Source of the DNA: Salinicola corii
Lineage (GTDB): Bacteria; Pseudomonadota; Gammaproteobacteria; Pseudomonadales; Halomonadaceae
Length of the DNA: 64,000 nt
Assembly (NCBI RefSeq): GCF_008298015.1
Contig: NZ_VTPX01000003.1
Span: 316,290 to 380,289, forward strand
Direction of reading: 5' to 3'
In this document: positions 30,323-39,430 of the stretch, one piece after another
Layout: every line of letters begins with the position of its first letter
Position numbering within the stretch: the first letter of the stretch is position 1
Program-made: the position numbers and the translations under genes
The notes under the pieces: generated by a model
What the model saw: only the letters and a program-made list of their open reading frames with translations
Databases searched by the model: none
Told to the model about the DNA's origin: nothing

Positions 30323-30907
30323 ATGCCTGAATTCGCTACCCGATTCGAGTTGCCCGCCCTTCCGTTCGAGCGCCATTCACTGGAGCCCGATGTATCCCGG
30401 GCCCAGGTCGACCTGCTCTACAGTCACTACCATCGCCGCCATATCGATACGCTCAACGCTCGAGGCGCAACGATACACGGGCACTCTCTGTCGAGTCTCG
30501 CCGAGCACGACGGAAACGCGATTCGCCGTTCTGCGCAGGAGGCCTGGAACCTGGTCTTCTTCTGGCACGGTCTCAGCGCCGGAAGCGTTGCGGTACCCGC
30601 TGTCCTGGCACGACGAATCGACCAGGCCTTCGGCGGTATTGGAGCGTTACAGTATCGATGGCGAGCTCACGTTCATGACGTCGCCGAGGGCTGGTCCTGG
30701 CTGACTGTCGACGCCAGTGGCGATCTGGAACTGCTGGCGTCGCCAACGGGAGAGCGCCCCGTAGGAGCGGCTCCGCTGCTTGCCATTGCGTTGGCCGAAG
30801 ATGCGTACCGAATCGATTATCGTGGACGCTGCGGAGACTATTTCGATGCGCTGTGGCCCCACATGAACTGGGACTATGCGCAACTCAACCTCGAAGCGAC
30901 CGGTTGA
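30323..30907 (+). CDS. Superoxide-dismutase-like protein lacking most metal ligands
   Basis: The start at 30323 gives MPEFATRFELPALPFERHSL, matching the Fe/Mn SOD N-terminus, and 194 residues, the usual SodB length. The SOD fold is recognisable throughout (AEGWSWLTVDASGDLELL, EDAYRIDYRGRCGDYFDALW). Of the four Fe/Mn ligands of E. coli SodB only the first, His35 (SHYHRRH), is kept. His73 of SodB is Leu77 (AWNLVFFW), Asp156 is Ala156 and His160 is Asp160 (ALAEDAYRIDY). The gateway Tyr34 is also lost. Normal dismutase activity is therefore unlikely. The frame is intact, so it appears to be a retained pseudoenzyme rather than a pseudogene. Confidence 0.82.
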   Translation: MPEFATRFELPALPFERHSLEPDVSRAQVDLLYSHYHRRHIDTLNARGATIHGHSLSSLAEHDGNAIRRSAQEAWNLVFFWHGLSAGSVAVPAVLARRIDQAFGGIGALQYRWRAHVHDVAEGWSWLTVDASGDLELLASPTGERPVGAAPLLAIALAEDAYRIDYRGRCGDYFDALWPHMNWDYAQLNLEATG

Positions 30908-30908
30908 A

Positions 30909-30928
30909 CGCCGGCCCTTGGGCCGGCG
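30909..30928. terminator. Hairpin between convergent SOD-like and Ugd-like genes
   Basis: CGCCGGCC and GGCCGGCG form an 8-bp GC stem with loop CTTG, in the 47-bp convergent spacer. No T-run flanks it, so termination is likely but not certain. Confidence 0.5.
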
Positions 30929-30954
30929 AGGCACGTATTCTCCGACGTTTGGGG

Positions 30955-32235
30955 CTAGGCGCGACGGCCGATGCCACGGTAGACAAAACCGCGAGAGGCG
31001 ACGTAGGCCGGGTCGTAGATGTTGCGACCATCCAGAATGAGCGGTGTCTTCAGTGACTGCAGTAGCCGACGCCAATCCGGGTTCCAGTAACATTTCCACT
31101 CCGTTACCAGCATCAGGGTATCGGCCCCCTCACAAGCGCTGTAGAAATCGCCTTCGCACAACACCAGTTGCGGATGGTCGGGATAGAGCTCACCCAACGC
31201 ATGCAGTGCCGCCGGATCATGGACCCTGACAGTGACACCCTGAGCCCACAGCGCTTCCAGCAACGTCAGGACCGGAGCATGGTCGATTCGCGCCGTTCCG
31301 GGTTTGAAGGCGGCCCCCCAGATGGCCACGGTGCGGCCTTCCAATTCCCCTTTGAAGTGGTTCCAGAGCTTGCGGAACAGCGTCTCTTTCTTACCTTCGT
31401 TGATGTCGAGAACGTGCTCCAGCAAATGAGACTCCCTCCCGGTCGAGTGCTGAACGTCGGCCAAACGCATCAGATCCCGTGAGAAATTGGGCCCACCGAA
31501 GCCACAGCCAGGGTAGAGATACTCGAAGCCGATGCGGGTATCAGCCCCCATCCCCTGCCGCACATACTCCACGTCCACGGCGAGCGAATCGGCAAGGCCT
31601 GCCAACTCGTTCATGAAGCTGATACGCGTCGCCAGCATGCCGTTGATGGCCAGTTTGGTCAGCTCGGCTGCGCGCCGGGGCATCAACTGGAATACCTCAT
31701 GGCGGCGATTGAAGGCCCGCAGCAGTTCGCGGATCTGCCGGGTACCCCATTCGTCTTCACTGCCCAACAACCAGTGCGCGGGTCGGGTGAACGTTTCCCA
31801 AGCACGCCCTTCCTCGATGCGATCCGGTAGCGCCACGGCCACTTGGCCGGCGTGTCCGAGCAACGCCTCAAGTTTCTCCGTCTGCCCGACCGGGAACGTG
31901 GAGTTGTTGACGATGATCAGCGGCGTGCTCTGGCGCCCCGGCACCTGCTTGACATAACTTTCCGCCGACTCCCGTTGATCTGGAGAGAGTGCCAGCCAAT
32001 GGACGTCAGCATCGGTATCGGTCGGCACTTCATCCACGATCGTCAACTGGCCGGAGTCTTCACCGGCCAGAATCTGGTCCTTGAGCCCCGGCTCGCTGAT
32101 CAGCCAGTCGGCATTCGCCAGGTCCTCCCAACGAAAATCGGCATGTGGCATCCAGGTAACCTGATGCCCAACCGAGCACAATGCGGCGGCGGCGGTTGCC
32201 GCGGCCAATTCGCTACCATGTACGACCACGCGCAT
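30955..32235 (-). CDS. UDP-glucose dehydrogenase-like protein without catalytic cysteine
   Basis: The 426-residue protein aligns along its length with UDP-glucose/GDP-mannose dehydrogenases: NSTFPVGQTEKL, ELTKLAINGMLATRISFMNE, ADTRIGFEYL, WGAAFKPGTARIDHAP. Two key sites differ. The NAD glycine motif GxGxxG near residue 7 reads GSELAA, so two glycines are gone, and the ribose-binding Asp after strand 2 is missing. The catalytic Cys of GG(S/Y)C(F/L)PKD is Asn250 (FGGPNFSRD). Four-electron oxidation to UDP-glucuronate needs that cysteine, so the canonical activity is doubtful. It lies 4 bp downstream of galU, on the same strand, suggesting a link to UDP-glucose. Confidence 0.82.
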   Translation of the reverse strand: MRVVVHGSELAAATAAAALCSVGHQVTWMPHADFRWEDLANADWLISEPGLKDQILAGEDSGQLTIVDEVPTDTDADVHWLALSPDQRESAESYVKQVPGRQSTPLIIVNNSTFPVGQTEKLEALLGHAGQVAVALPDRIEEGRAWETFTRPAHWLLGSEDEWGTRQIRELLRAFNRRHEVFQLMPRRAAELTKLAINGMLATRISFMNELAGLADSLAVDVEYVRQGMGADTRIGFEYLYPGCGFGGPNFSRDLMRLADVQHSTGRESHLLEHVLDINEGKKETLFRKLWNHFKGELEGRTVAIWGAAFKPGTARIDHAPVLTLLEALWAQGVTVRVHDPAALHALGELYPDHPQLVLCEGDFYSACEGADTLMLVTEWKCYWNPDWRRLLQSLKTPLILDGRNIYDPAYVASRGFVYRGIGRRA

Positions 32236-32239
32236 TGAC

Positions 32240-33127
32240 TTAATCCTCGGCCGCGTATTGCTGAATCAACTGACGGAATCCCTCACCCAAGGTCGGATGC
32301 TTCCGCCCCAGGGCCAGTATCGCTTCGAGATAGCCGAGCTGGCTGCCACAGTCGTAGGTCTGGCCCTGCATGCGATAGGCCGCCGCACCGCTGTTCTTGC
32401 GCAGCGTCTCTATCGCATCTGTCAGTTGAATCTCGTTACCTGCGCCAGGGGGTGTTTCGGCCAGAATCGGAAAAATCTCGCCCGGCAGCAGATAGCGACC
32501 AATCACGGCCAGCGTGGACGGCGCCTCTTCGACCTTGGGTTTCTCGACCATGCCGGTCAGTGGTGCGCTCTTGCCTGCGGCGGGCTCGGCGCCCTCCAGT
32601 GCGACAATGCCATATTTGTACGTCAGTTCCCTGGGAACGGTTTCGACCATGATCTGGGCCTTGCCGGTGTCGTCGAACGCCTTGATCATGCCGGTGAGAT
32701 CGTTGCTGGACATACCGTCGTCGTCGATGACCACATCGGGCAGCAGGACGGCGAACGGATCATTGCCGATGACCGGGCGGGCGCACAGGATGGCATGACC
32801 GAGCCCCAGCGCCTCCGGCTGGCGCACGCTGATGATATTGACGTCGTCCGGAATGATGTTGCGCAGTTCTTCGAGCAGTTCGTTCTTGCCCTTGGCCTCG
32901 AGCTGGGTCTCGAGCTCGAAATGCTTGTCGAAATGGTTCTCGATGGCGCTCTTCGAGGAGTGAGTGACCAGGACGATCTCCTTGATGCCCGCCTTTACCG
33001 CCTCGGTGACCACGTACTGAATCACCGGTTTGTCGACGATGGTGATCATCTCTTTGGGAATCGCCTTGGAAGCGGGCAAACAGCGGGTGCCGAATCCGGC
33101 GACGGGCAGTACGGCCTTGCGAATCAT
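32240..33127 (-). CDS. galU: UTP--glucose-1-phosphate uridylyltransferase
   Basis: GalU makes UDP-glucose from UTP and glucose-1-phosphate. The 295-residue protein has the nucleotide-binding N-terminus AVLPVAGFGTRCLPASKAIP with KEM following, VTEAVKAGIKEIVLVTHSSK, the metal-site segment FAVLLPDVVIDDD, and VEKPKVEEAPS. The length is normal. It is followed after 4 bp by the Ugd-like gene. Confidence 0.96.
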   Translation of the reverse strand: MIRKAVLPVAGFGTRCLPASKAIPKEMITIVDKPVIQYVVTEAVKAGIKEIVLVTHSSKSAIENHFDKHFELETQLEAKGKNELLEELRNIIPDDVNIISVRQPEALGLGHAILCARPVIGNDPFAVLLPDVVIDDDGMSSNDLTGMIKAFDDTGKAQIMVETVPRELTYKYGIVALEGAEPAAGKSAPLTGMVEKPKVEEAPSTLAVIGRYLLPGEIFPILAETPPGAGNEIQLTDAIETLRKNSGAAAYRMQGQTYDCGSQLGYLEAILALGRKHPTLGEGFRQLIQQYAAED

Positions 33128-33405
33128 CTTTTAGGTCCTTCCCTTCCTGGGTATGAAATCAACGATTGCCGGTGTCCCGACTTCGTATCCTTCTGCTAGC
33201 TTAGCGGGCGAGAAGCCGAAAGCACAGTCGCAGAAAAGCGACAACTCCAGGTGCTTGTCAGCCAACTCGCTTTTCGTCCGACGTGGTCTCCAGACAAGCT
33301 ACCGTCCATAGTAGAATATCGCAAAGCGATGCACCGATGCGCGACACCACGGCTTGGCCGACCGACTTGACGGTGCACCGACATTCCCGGAAAGGAAATC
33401 CGTTC

Positions 33406-34161
33406 ATGACATCATCACCTCACGACGAAGCTTCTCTTCATCACAATGTCGACCATGCTGAAATCGCCAAATTCGATGCGCTTGCCAGCCGCTGGTGGGA
33501 TCGGGAAGGCGAATTCAAGCCGCTGCACGATATCAATCCGCTGCGCCTGGGCTTCATCGATACTCATGTCTCCCTGGCCGGCAAACGTGTCCTCGATGTG
33601 GGGTGCGGGGGTGGAATCCTTAGCGAAGCCATGGCCATGCGCGGTGCCGAAGTCACGGGGATTGACCTGGGCGAAGCGCCCTTGGCGGTCGCGCGGCTTC
33701 ACCAGATGGAGAGTGGCGTTGAGGTAGACTACCGTCGCATCAGCGTGGAGGCGATGGCGGCAGCACATGGCGGCGAGTTCGATGTCGTGACCTGCCTCGA
33801 GATGCTCGAACACGTGCCGGATCCGGCTTCAGTCATCGCGGCCTGCGCCAAACTGGTCAAGCCTGGCGGTCATCTGTTCTTCTCGACGATCAATCGCAAT
33901 CCGAAATCCTACGCCTTCGCGATTGTCGGTGCCGAATACGTGTTGGGCCTTCTGCCGAGGGGCACCCACGAGTACCGCAAGCTGATCCGCCCTTCCGAGC
34001 TTTCCGGTTGGTGCCGACAGCATGGCCTGCGGCTTCAGAATCAGACCGGGCTGGTCTACAACCCCCTGTCCCGGCGCTACCGGCTGGATCCCAATGATGT
34101 TTCGGTCAACTACATGGTGCACGTGCGTCCGGAATGGACCGGCAGCGGCGACGACATATGA
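33406..34161 (+). CDS. ubiG: Ubiquinone biosynthesis O-methyltransferase UbiG
   Basis: UbiG carries out both O-methylations of ubiquinone synthesis using S-adenosylmethionine. The start at 33406 ([20 protein letters not shown]) has AAGGA upstream and gives 251 residues; the frame runs upstream to 33283 but without UbiG similarity. Signatures are [19 protein letters not shown], the SAM motif [16 protein letters not shown], and HVPDPASVI. Its stop overlaps the start of the HAD phosphatase gene. Confidence 0.96.
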   Translation: MTSSPHDEASLHHNVDHAEIAKFDALASRWWDREGEFKPLHDINPLRLGFIDTHVSLAGKRVLDVGCGGGILSEAMAMRGAEVTGIDLGEAPLAVARLHQMESGVEVDYRRISVEAMAAAHGGEFDVVTCLEMLEHVPDPASVIAACAKLVKPGGHLFFSTINRNPKSYAFAIVGAEYVLGLLPRGTHEYRKLIRPSELSGWCRQHGLRLQNQTGLVYNPLSRRYRLDPNDVSVNYMVHVRPEWTGSGDDI

Positions 34162-34835
34162 GCCATGACGCCCTCCCGAAAGCGCTATTGTTCGATCTCG
34201 ACGGGACCCTGGTCGATACCGCTCCCGACTTGGCCGAAGCCACCAATCGGTTGAGAGAGCACCATGGACTGGCGAGGCTTCCCTACGAGGTCATCCGAGC
34301 GCAGGTCTCCAACGGGGGGAGCGCTCTGGTGACGCTGGCGCTGGAATTCGCCAGCGACCACCCGCAACATGCCGGCGCTCGTCAATATCTGCTGGATCGT
34401 TATGCGGAAGTCGTCGCCGACTATAGCCGCGTCTATCCGGGGCTGGCGGACCTGATAGCGCGCTGGGAAGCCGAGGCGCGGGGCTGGGGGATCGTGACCA
34501 ACAAGCCCAGGGCCTATGCGGAGCCACTAATCGAAGCTCTCTCATTGCGGCCTGGGGTGCTGGTCTGTGCCGATGATCTGCCTGTCAGGAAACCCGAGCC
34601 GGAACCGCTGTGGTTCGCCGCTCGTCGGCTGAACGTGGAACCGGGCCAGTGCTGGTATGTCGGGGACCATCGACGCGACATGGAAGCGGCCGAACGAGCC
34701 GGCATGACGGCGATTGCCGTGCGCTACGGCTATATCCCGGAAGAAGAACCGTTCGATGAGTGGCCGGCGGACCGCTGGTTCGAGACGTCGGAGTCTCTGG
34801 CCGACGCGCTGCTGGCGTTACTGGCGGCCCGCTAG
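34158..34835 (+). CDS. mupP: HAD phosphatase, MupP/Gph type
   Basis: The start at 34158 ([18 protein letters not shown]) overlaps the ubiG stop and gives 225 residues. HAD motifs are visible: the nucleophile in [24 protein letters not shown], the lysine in VRKPEPEP, and [16 protein letters not shown]. The family includes phosphoglycolate phosphatase. In Pseudomonas the gene after ubiG is mupP, a MurNAc-6-phosphate phosphatase of the AmgK-MurU cell-wall recycling route, followed by a yciK-type gene. The same three genes are neighbours here, which favours MupP, but the substrate is inferred from synteny. Confidence 0.8.
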   Translation: MSHDALPKALLFDLDGTLVDTAPDLAEATNRLREHHGLARLPYEVIRAQVSNGGSALVTLALEFASDHPQHAGARQYLLDRYAEVVADYSRVYPGLADLIARWEAEARGWGIVTNKPRAYAEPLIEALSLRPGVLVCADDLPVRKPEPEPLWFAARRLNVEPGQCWYVGDHRRDMEAAERAGMTAIAVRYGYIPEEEPFDEWPADRWFETSESLADALLALLAAR

Positions 34836-34842
34836 ACGGTAC

Positions 34843-35601
34843 TCAGGTTTTCGGGGGCTGGGCATCGAAGGCTTCGCCACTGACCCCCTCGCTCTCCGAA
34901 CCCATCAGCCACAGATAGGTTGGCATGATCTCTTCCGGTGTACGGAGCACCTGAGGGTCTTCGTCGGGGTAGGCTGCCCGACGCATGGCAGTGCGTGTGG
35001 CGCCGGGGTTGAGAGAGTTGAAGCGAATGCCGGAACCGTGGTGCTCGTCGGCCAGAATCTGCATCAACCCCTCGGTAGCGAACTTCGAGGTCGAATAGGC
35101 CCCCCAGTTGGCTCGCCCTCGTCGTCCAACACTGGATGAAGTGAACACGACGGACGAATTGCCCGATTGACCCAGTAGCGGCAGCAGCGCTTGGGTTAGC
35201 CCCAGCGTCGCGGTGAAGTTGACCTGCATGACCTTGGCCCAGAGCTCCAGATCGTAGGACGCCACCGACACCCGATCACCGAGGATGCTGGCGTTGTGCA
35301 GCAATCCGTCCAGGCGCCCGAACTCCTTCTCGAGCTTGGTGGCCACCGCCAAATGATCCTGGGCGGCCGCACTTTCCAGGTTGAGCGGGAATATCGCCGG
35401 CTGCGGCGCGCCCATCGCTTCGATGGCGTCATAGACCACCTCGAGCCGGCTGACACTGCGTCCCAGCAGAATGACCGTGGCGCCGTGGCGCGCATAGGTC
35501 ATCGCCGCGGACCTGCCAATGCCGGTGCTGGCACCGGACACCAGCACGATCTTTCCGGCGAGCAGGTCCGCGGGCGCCTGATAATCGATATGGCAGGTCA
35601 T
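34843..35601 (-). CDS. yciK: YciK-type short-chain dehydrogenase
   Basis: The 252-residue protein is a classical short-chain dehydrogenase: cofactor motif VSGASTGIGRSAAMTYA, the HNAS variant of NNAG, and the catalytic Ser-Tyr-Lys with SSSVGRRGRANWGAYSTSK. The N-terminus MTCHIDYQAPADLLAGKI matches the YciK group. YciK has no assigned substrate. It is convergent with the phosphatase gene, with only 7 bp between stops, whereas in Pseudomonas the gene order is ubiG, mupP, then this family on one strand. Confidence 0.88.
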   Translation of the reverse strand: MTCHIDYQAPADLLAGKIVLVSGASTGIGRSAAMTYARHGATVILLGRSVSRLEVVYDAIEAMGAPQPAIFPLNLESAAAQDHLAVATKLEKEFGRLDGLLHNASILGDRVSVASYDLELWAKVMQVNFTATLGLTQALLPLLGQSGNSSVVFTSSSVGRRGRANWGAYSTSKFATEGLMQILADEHHGSGIRFNSLNPGATRTAMRRAAYPDEDPQVLRTPEEIMPTYLWLMGSESEGVSGEAFDAQPPKT

Positions 35602-35649
35602 AAGGTAACGTCCTGAGTCGTAGTGCCGTGGAATCGGTAAGCGATCCGG

Positions 35650-36486
35650 TCAGCCCATTTGGTTGAGGAAATCACCCGCCATCTGCGCGGCGTTGCTATC
35701 GGGATAATCGCTACGCACTCGCTGCAGCAGTTGCCGACTACCCTCGGTATCGCCCTGACGTGCCTTTAGCAAACCCAACTTGTACAGCGCATCCGGTACC
35801 TTGTTGCTCTGAGGATAATCGTTGATGACGGTATCGAACGCATCGGCGGCCTGATCGAGCTGGGACTGTGCCGAGTAGAGCTCTCCCAGCCAATAGTGCG
35901 CATTGGGTAACAGGCTGGACTGCGGGTAATCGCCGATGAAGCGTTGGAAGGCGTCAATGGCGGCGTCGAACTGGCGTGACTGCACTTGCTGAAACGCTGC
36001 CTGATAGGCTTCCCGCCCGTTATCCCCAGTCGCACTGGATGAGGTCGAATTGCCCACGGTAGTGTCGGCTTCGCCATCAGCGTTCGCCGTCGAAGCACTG
36101 CCGCCGGAGACGGCGTTCGCGGTATCGCTGTCGACGTCGGACCCGTTCAAATCGTTGCTGGTATCTCCAGCGCCGCCTGAATTCGCCCCGCCGCCGGAAA
36201 TACGGTCATCGAGATCCAGATACTGTTGCTGGGTCTGCTGCTTGAGCTGGTCCAACTGGTAACGCAACTCCTCGACCTGGCCGCGAAGCTGCTGGATCTG
36301 CTGCTTGTTGTCCTGTAGCTGATTGAGAATCGTCAGGGTGCCGCCGCCACTTTGGCGGGCTTCCGTCTGACTGTAGAAGCCGTTCGATTGACCGGTGAGA
36401 TCATCGATGGCCGGTTGCTGAGCCCATACGGACAGCGGGAGCACCAGGGCTCCCGCGCCGCACAGTCTTTTCAGACCGTGTTTCAT
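35650..36486 (-). CDS. cpoB: Tol-Pal coordinator CpoB (YbgF)
   Basis: CpoB is a periplasmic protein linking Tol-Pal action to peptidoglycan synthesis by PBP1B. The 278-residue protein has a signal peptide (MKHGLKRLCGAGALVLPL..., ending near SVWAQQ), an N-terminal trimerising coiled coil (QLQDNKQQIQQLRGQVEELR), a low-complexity Gly/Ser/Asn/Asp linker (about residues 100-155), and a C-terminal TPR domain (AFQQVQSRQFDAAIDAFQRF, YWLGELYSAQSQLDQAADAF). It is the last gene of the tol operon, 18 bp after pal. Confidence 0.94.
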   Translation of the reverse strand: MKHGLKRLCGAGALVLPLSVWAQQPAIDDLTGQSNGFYSQTEARQSGGGTLTILNQLQDNKQQIQQLRGQVEELRYQLDQLKQQTQQQYLDLDDRISGGGANSGGAGDTSNDLNGSDVDSDTANAVSGGSASTANADGEADTTVGNSTSSSATGDNGREAYQAAFQQVQSRQFDAAIDAFQRFIGDYPQSSLLPNAHYWLGELYSAQSQLDQAADAFDTVINDYPQSNKVPDALYKLGLLKARQGDTEGSRQLLQRVRSDYPDSNAAQMAGDFLNQMG

Positions 36487-36504
36487 GCTTTTCTCCGTCG
36501 CTGC

Positions 36505-37017
36505 TTAGTACGAGAACACGACGCGACGATTCTTGGCGTAAGCTTCTTCGGTGTGGCCCTGAACTGCCGGACGCTCTTCACCGTAGCTGACGATCTGGAT
36601 CTGTGACGGGGACACACCCTGGACGGTCAGGTACTGCTCGACCGCCTGTGCACGACGCTCGCCGAGGCCCAGGTTGTACTCGCGGGTACCGCGCTCGTCA
36701 GCATAACCCTGAAGGGTCACGTTGGTGTTCGGGTTGGCCATCAGATACTGAGCGTGGCCGCGCAGTACCGATTCGAATTCGGGGCGAATTTCTTCGCTGT
36801 CGAATGCGAAATAGATGGTGTCGACGCTGGGGCGCTGTTCGTTGGCGCCCATCTGCGAGCCAGAGGTGCCCTGTCCGGAAGTCATGCCCTGTCCGGACGT
36901 GCCGCCGGAAGTGCCATTCATGTCCCCTTCCTGGGTACCGCCACTGCTGGAACAGCCAGCCACTACGGCTAGCGACAGCGCGACTGCTAACGTCTTGGCG
37001 TAGGTCTTCATTTGCAT
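36505..37017 (-). CDS. pal: Peptidoglycan-associated lipoprotein Pal
   Basis: Pal anchors the outer membrane to peptidoglycan. The start at 37017 (MQMKTYAKTLAVALSLAVVA) has GGAG at the right spacing and gives 170 residues with a lipobox at AGC; the frame extends upstream into tolB but lacks a signal there. A Gly/Ser/Thr/Met-rich linker follows, then the OmpA-like domain from about residue 60 (TIYFAFDSEEIRPEF) with the peptidoglycan-binding Asp and Arg in QGYADERGTREYNLGLGERR. Order tolB-pal-cpoB is conserved. Confidence 0.96.
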   Translation of the reverse strand: MQMKTYAKTLAVALSLAVVAGCSSSGGTQEGDMNGTSGGTSGQGMTSGQGTSGSQMGANEQRPSVDTIYFAFDSEEIRPEFESVLRGHAQYLMANPNTNVTLQGYADERGTREYNLGLGERRAQAVEQYLTVQGVSPSQIQIVSYGEERPAVQGHTEEAYAKNRRVVFSY

Positions 37018-37064
37018 TGTCATCTCCTTGCTCGGATGTCGAATGACACAATGACTGTAGTCGT

Positions 37065-38390
37065 TTAGTTCAAAAACGGCGACCACGCGGGTTCGCGTAC
37101 GTCACCCTGCGCCGAAGGCAGTCGGAAAGACGCTCGTCCATCCGAAGAAACTGCCCCCAACACACCTTGCGCCCCTTGCTGGGTAGCGAAGATTACCATG
37201 GTGCCATTCGGCGCGACACTGGGCGATTCGTCCCAACGTGAATCCGTCAGGACCGTCACGCGACCGGTGTCGAGATCCTGCTTCGCCACGTGATAACCGC
37301 TGTCGTCACGAGTCACCATGAACAATGATTTTCCATCCGGTGAAAAACGTCCATCGGAATTGTAGTTGCCGGTAAAGGTCACCCGCTCGGCCTGGCCGCC
37401 CGTTGCCGACATGCGATAGAGCTGTGGCGCTCCGCTGCGATCGGAGGTGAAAATCAGGGACTGGCCGTCCGGGGACCAGTCGGGCTCGGTCTCGATGGCG
37501 GGATTGGTGGTCAGTCGGGTCAACTGACGAGTTGCCAGGTTCATCACGTAGATCTCCGGCTGTCCATCCTTGGAGAGCGACATCGCGAGCTTGCGGCCAT
37601 CCGGCGACCAGGCCGGCGCCCCATTGATGCCGCGGAAGGATGTCAGGCGGACCCGCTCTCCCGTGGAGGCATTCTGCACGTAGATAGCCGAGTTGCCGGA
37701 TTCGAACGATACATAGGCGATCTTCTGACCATCCGGCGACCAGGCCGGTGACAGGATCGGATCGTCGGACGACAGAACCTGCTGGCCGTTGTGTCCATCG
37801 GCATCCGCCACGTAAAGCGCGTATCGCGCGTTGTCGCCGGTACCGCTAGCCGAGACGTAGGCAATACGGGTGGAGAAAGCACCCCGGATCCCGGTGATCG
37901 CCTCGAAGATCTGGTCGCTGATGTAGTGGGCGCTGGCACGAAGATCGCCACTTGACGAGGTCAGCGTCTCGCCCAGCATGCGCTTGCCTCCCAGTATGTC
38001 CATCAGCTCGTACTGGATCCGATATTGATCGCCCTGGGGCTCGATTTTCCCGACCACGAGATAGCGGGCGTCGACACGTTTCCAATCGTCGTAGAACACG
38101 TCTTCACTGCTGCTCGGCAGAGACACGAGAGAACTACGGCTCAGCGGCGAGAACTGGCCGCTATGTTCGAGGTCGTCGCTGACGATCTGCGCCACATCCT
38201 GCGGCAACCCGCCTTGTCCACTGAATTCGAACGGTACGATGGCGATGGGCGTGGCCTGATCGCTACCGCGGGTGATTTCGATGGTCAGGTTCTGCGCCTG
38301 AGCCTGGGCAGTGGCCGCCAGACAAAACAGCGACACCAGCCAACCAGCGGCCAGGGTCTTCCATCCTTGAGACATCCATCGTTTCATCAC
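37065..38390 (-). CDS. tolB: Tol-Pal periplasmic protein TolB
   Basis: TolB is a soluble periplasmic protein that switches between Pal and TolA. The 441-residue protein has a signal peptide ([20 protein letters not shown]), an N-terminal domain ([18 protein letters not shown]), and a six-bladed beta-propeller with repeated blade motifs such as [34 protein letters not shown] and [17 protein letters not shown]. Its start overlaps the tolA stop by 4 bp. Confidence 0.97.
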   Translation of the reverse strand: MMKRWMSQGWKTLAAGWLVSLFCLAATAQAQAQNLTIEITRGSDQATPIAIVPFEFSGQGGLPQDVAQIVSDDLEHSGQFSPLSRSSLVSLPSSSEDVFYDDWKRVDARYLVVGKIEPQGDQYRIQYELMDILGGKRMLGETLTSSSGDLRASAHYISDQIFEAITGIRGAFSTRIAYVSASGTGDNARYALYVADADGHNGQQVLSSDDPILSPAWSPDGQKIAYVSFESGNSAIYVQNASTGERVRLTSFRGINGAPAWSPDGRKLAMSLSKDGQPEIYVMNLATRQLTRLTTNPAIETEPDWSPDGQSLIFTSDRSGAPQLYRMSATGGQAERVTFTGNYNSDGRFSPDGKSLFMVTRDDSGYHVAKQDLDTGRVTVLTDSRWDESPSVAPNGTMVIFATQQGAQGVLGAVSSDGRASFRLPSAQGDVREPAWSPFLN

Positions 38391-39421
38391 TGTATATCCC
38401 CGGGTGTGAATTTGAGATTGAAATCGCGGAACCGCCGCTGCAGACCGGCATCCAACTGCTGCAGCTCGCGGAACGGTGCCGCGGCTTCCACGGCCTGCGT
38501 GGCCGAGCGATCGAAGCTGGGGCTGCCGCTACTACGAGTGACGCTGGCTGCCAGCAGTTCACCCGAGGGCCCGAGCCTCACTCTGACTTGCGCCACCAAA
38601 CCATTGTCCACGTTGGCCGGCAAGTGCCACCGATCCTCGACGGCACGTTTGACCAGATTGATGAAGCTGTTCGAGGCCTGGTCGGACTGTTCCGCATTGG
38701 CGATTCGCTCCTGTTCGTTGGAGATGGAATCGCTCATTGACTCGGCTGCCGCCTCCTTGGCTGCCGCTTCGGCCTGGCGCTTCCTCTCAGCCTCGGCCTT
38801 CTTCTTCGCCTCCTCGGCCTGGCGTTTCTTCTCCGCCTCGGCTTCAGCCTTCTTCTTCGCCTCCTCGGCCTGGCGTTTCTTCTCCGCCTCGGCTTCAGCC
38901 TTCTTCTTCGCCTCCTCGGCCTGGCGTTTCTTCTCAGCCTCAGCCTCAGCCTCAGCCTCGGCTTCGGCCTTCTTCTTCGCCTCCGCCGCCTGGCGCTGCT
39001 TGGCTGCTTCGGCTTGCTGTTTCTCGAGCTCAGCCTTTCGCGCGGCCTCTGCCGTCTTCTGCTGCTCTTCAGCCTTGGCCCGCTCGGCTGCCGCCTGTTC
39101 CGCTGCCTGCTGGCGACGCTCGGATTCTGCCTGGGCTTGCTCCGCGGCGGCCTGCCGTTGAGCCTCCTGCTGCTGGGCCTGCTCCTGAGCTTGCTGCTCG
39201 GCCGCCTGCTGCGCGGCACGCGCCCGCGCTTCCCGAGCGTACTGCGCCTGGTCCGTTGCGGTCACATCGCTGACCAGTGTGGCCTGTACCACCGAGGACG
39301 AACTGGGCGTGGGCTCGCTATCCGGCAGACGCAACATCGTCAACAATAATGCCACCACGTGAACGGCGATCGCCAGAACGACGGGCAAGCCGTAACCGAC
39401 ACGGCGGTTTCGCTTCGCCAT
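38387..39421 (-). CDS. tolA: Tol-Pal inner-membrane protein TolA
   Basis: TolA couples TolQR to Pal. The 344-residue protein has an N-terminal membrane anchor ([20 protein letters not shown], about residues 9-28), a long Ala/Glu/Lys/Gln helical domain II (residues 60-230) and a C-terminal TonB/TolA domain ([20 protein letters not shown]). Domain II contains an exact 17-residue repeat in three near-identical copies, coded by the 51-bp DNA repeat at 38796-38948. It overlaps tolB by 4 bp. Confidence 0.95.
   Translation of the reverse strand: MAKRNRRVGYGLPVVLAIAVHVVALLLTMLRLPDSEPTPSSSSVVQATLVSDVTATDQAQYAREARARAAQQAAEQQAQEQAQQQEAQRQAAAEQAQAESERRQQAAEQAAAERAKAEEQQKTAEAARKAELEKQQAEAAKQRQAAEAKKKAEAEAEAEAEAEKKRQAEEAKKKAEAEAEKKRQAEEAKKKAEAEAEKKRQAEEAKKKAEAERKRQAEAAAKEAAAESMSDSISNEQERIANAEQSDQASNSFINLVKRAVEDRWHLPANVDNGLVAQVRVRLGPSGELLAASVTRSSGSPSFDRSATQAVEAAAPFRELQQLDAGLQRRFRDFNLKFTPGDIQ
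38796..38948. repeat. 51-bp tandem repeat within tolA
   Basis: Units start at 38796, 38847 and 38898; the first two are almost identical and the third diverges in its last few bases. Each encodes 17 residues of the domain II helix (unit [17 protein letters not shown]). Such repeats can expand or contract in frame and change the length of TolA. Confidence 0.85.
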
Positions 39422-39430
39422 GCTGACTCC

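Noticed and set aside
38734-39273. TolA repeat region as a possible CRISPR or multiple-repeat locus
   Set aside because: Repeats are contiguous, in frame and code for the TolA helix; there are no unique spacers.
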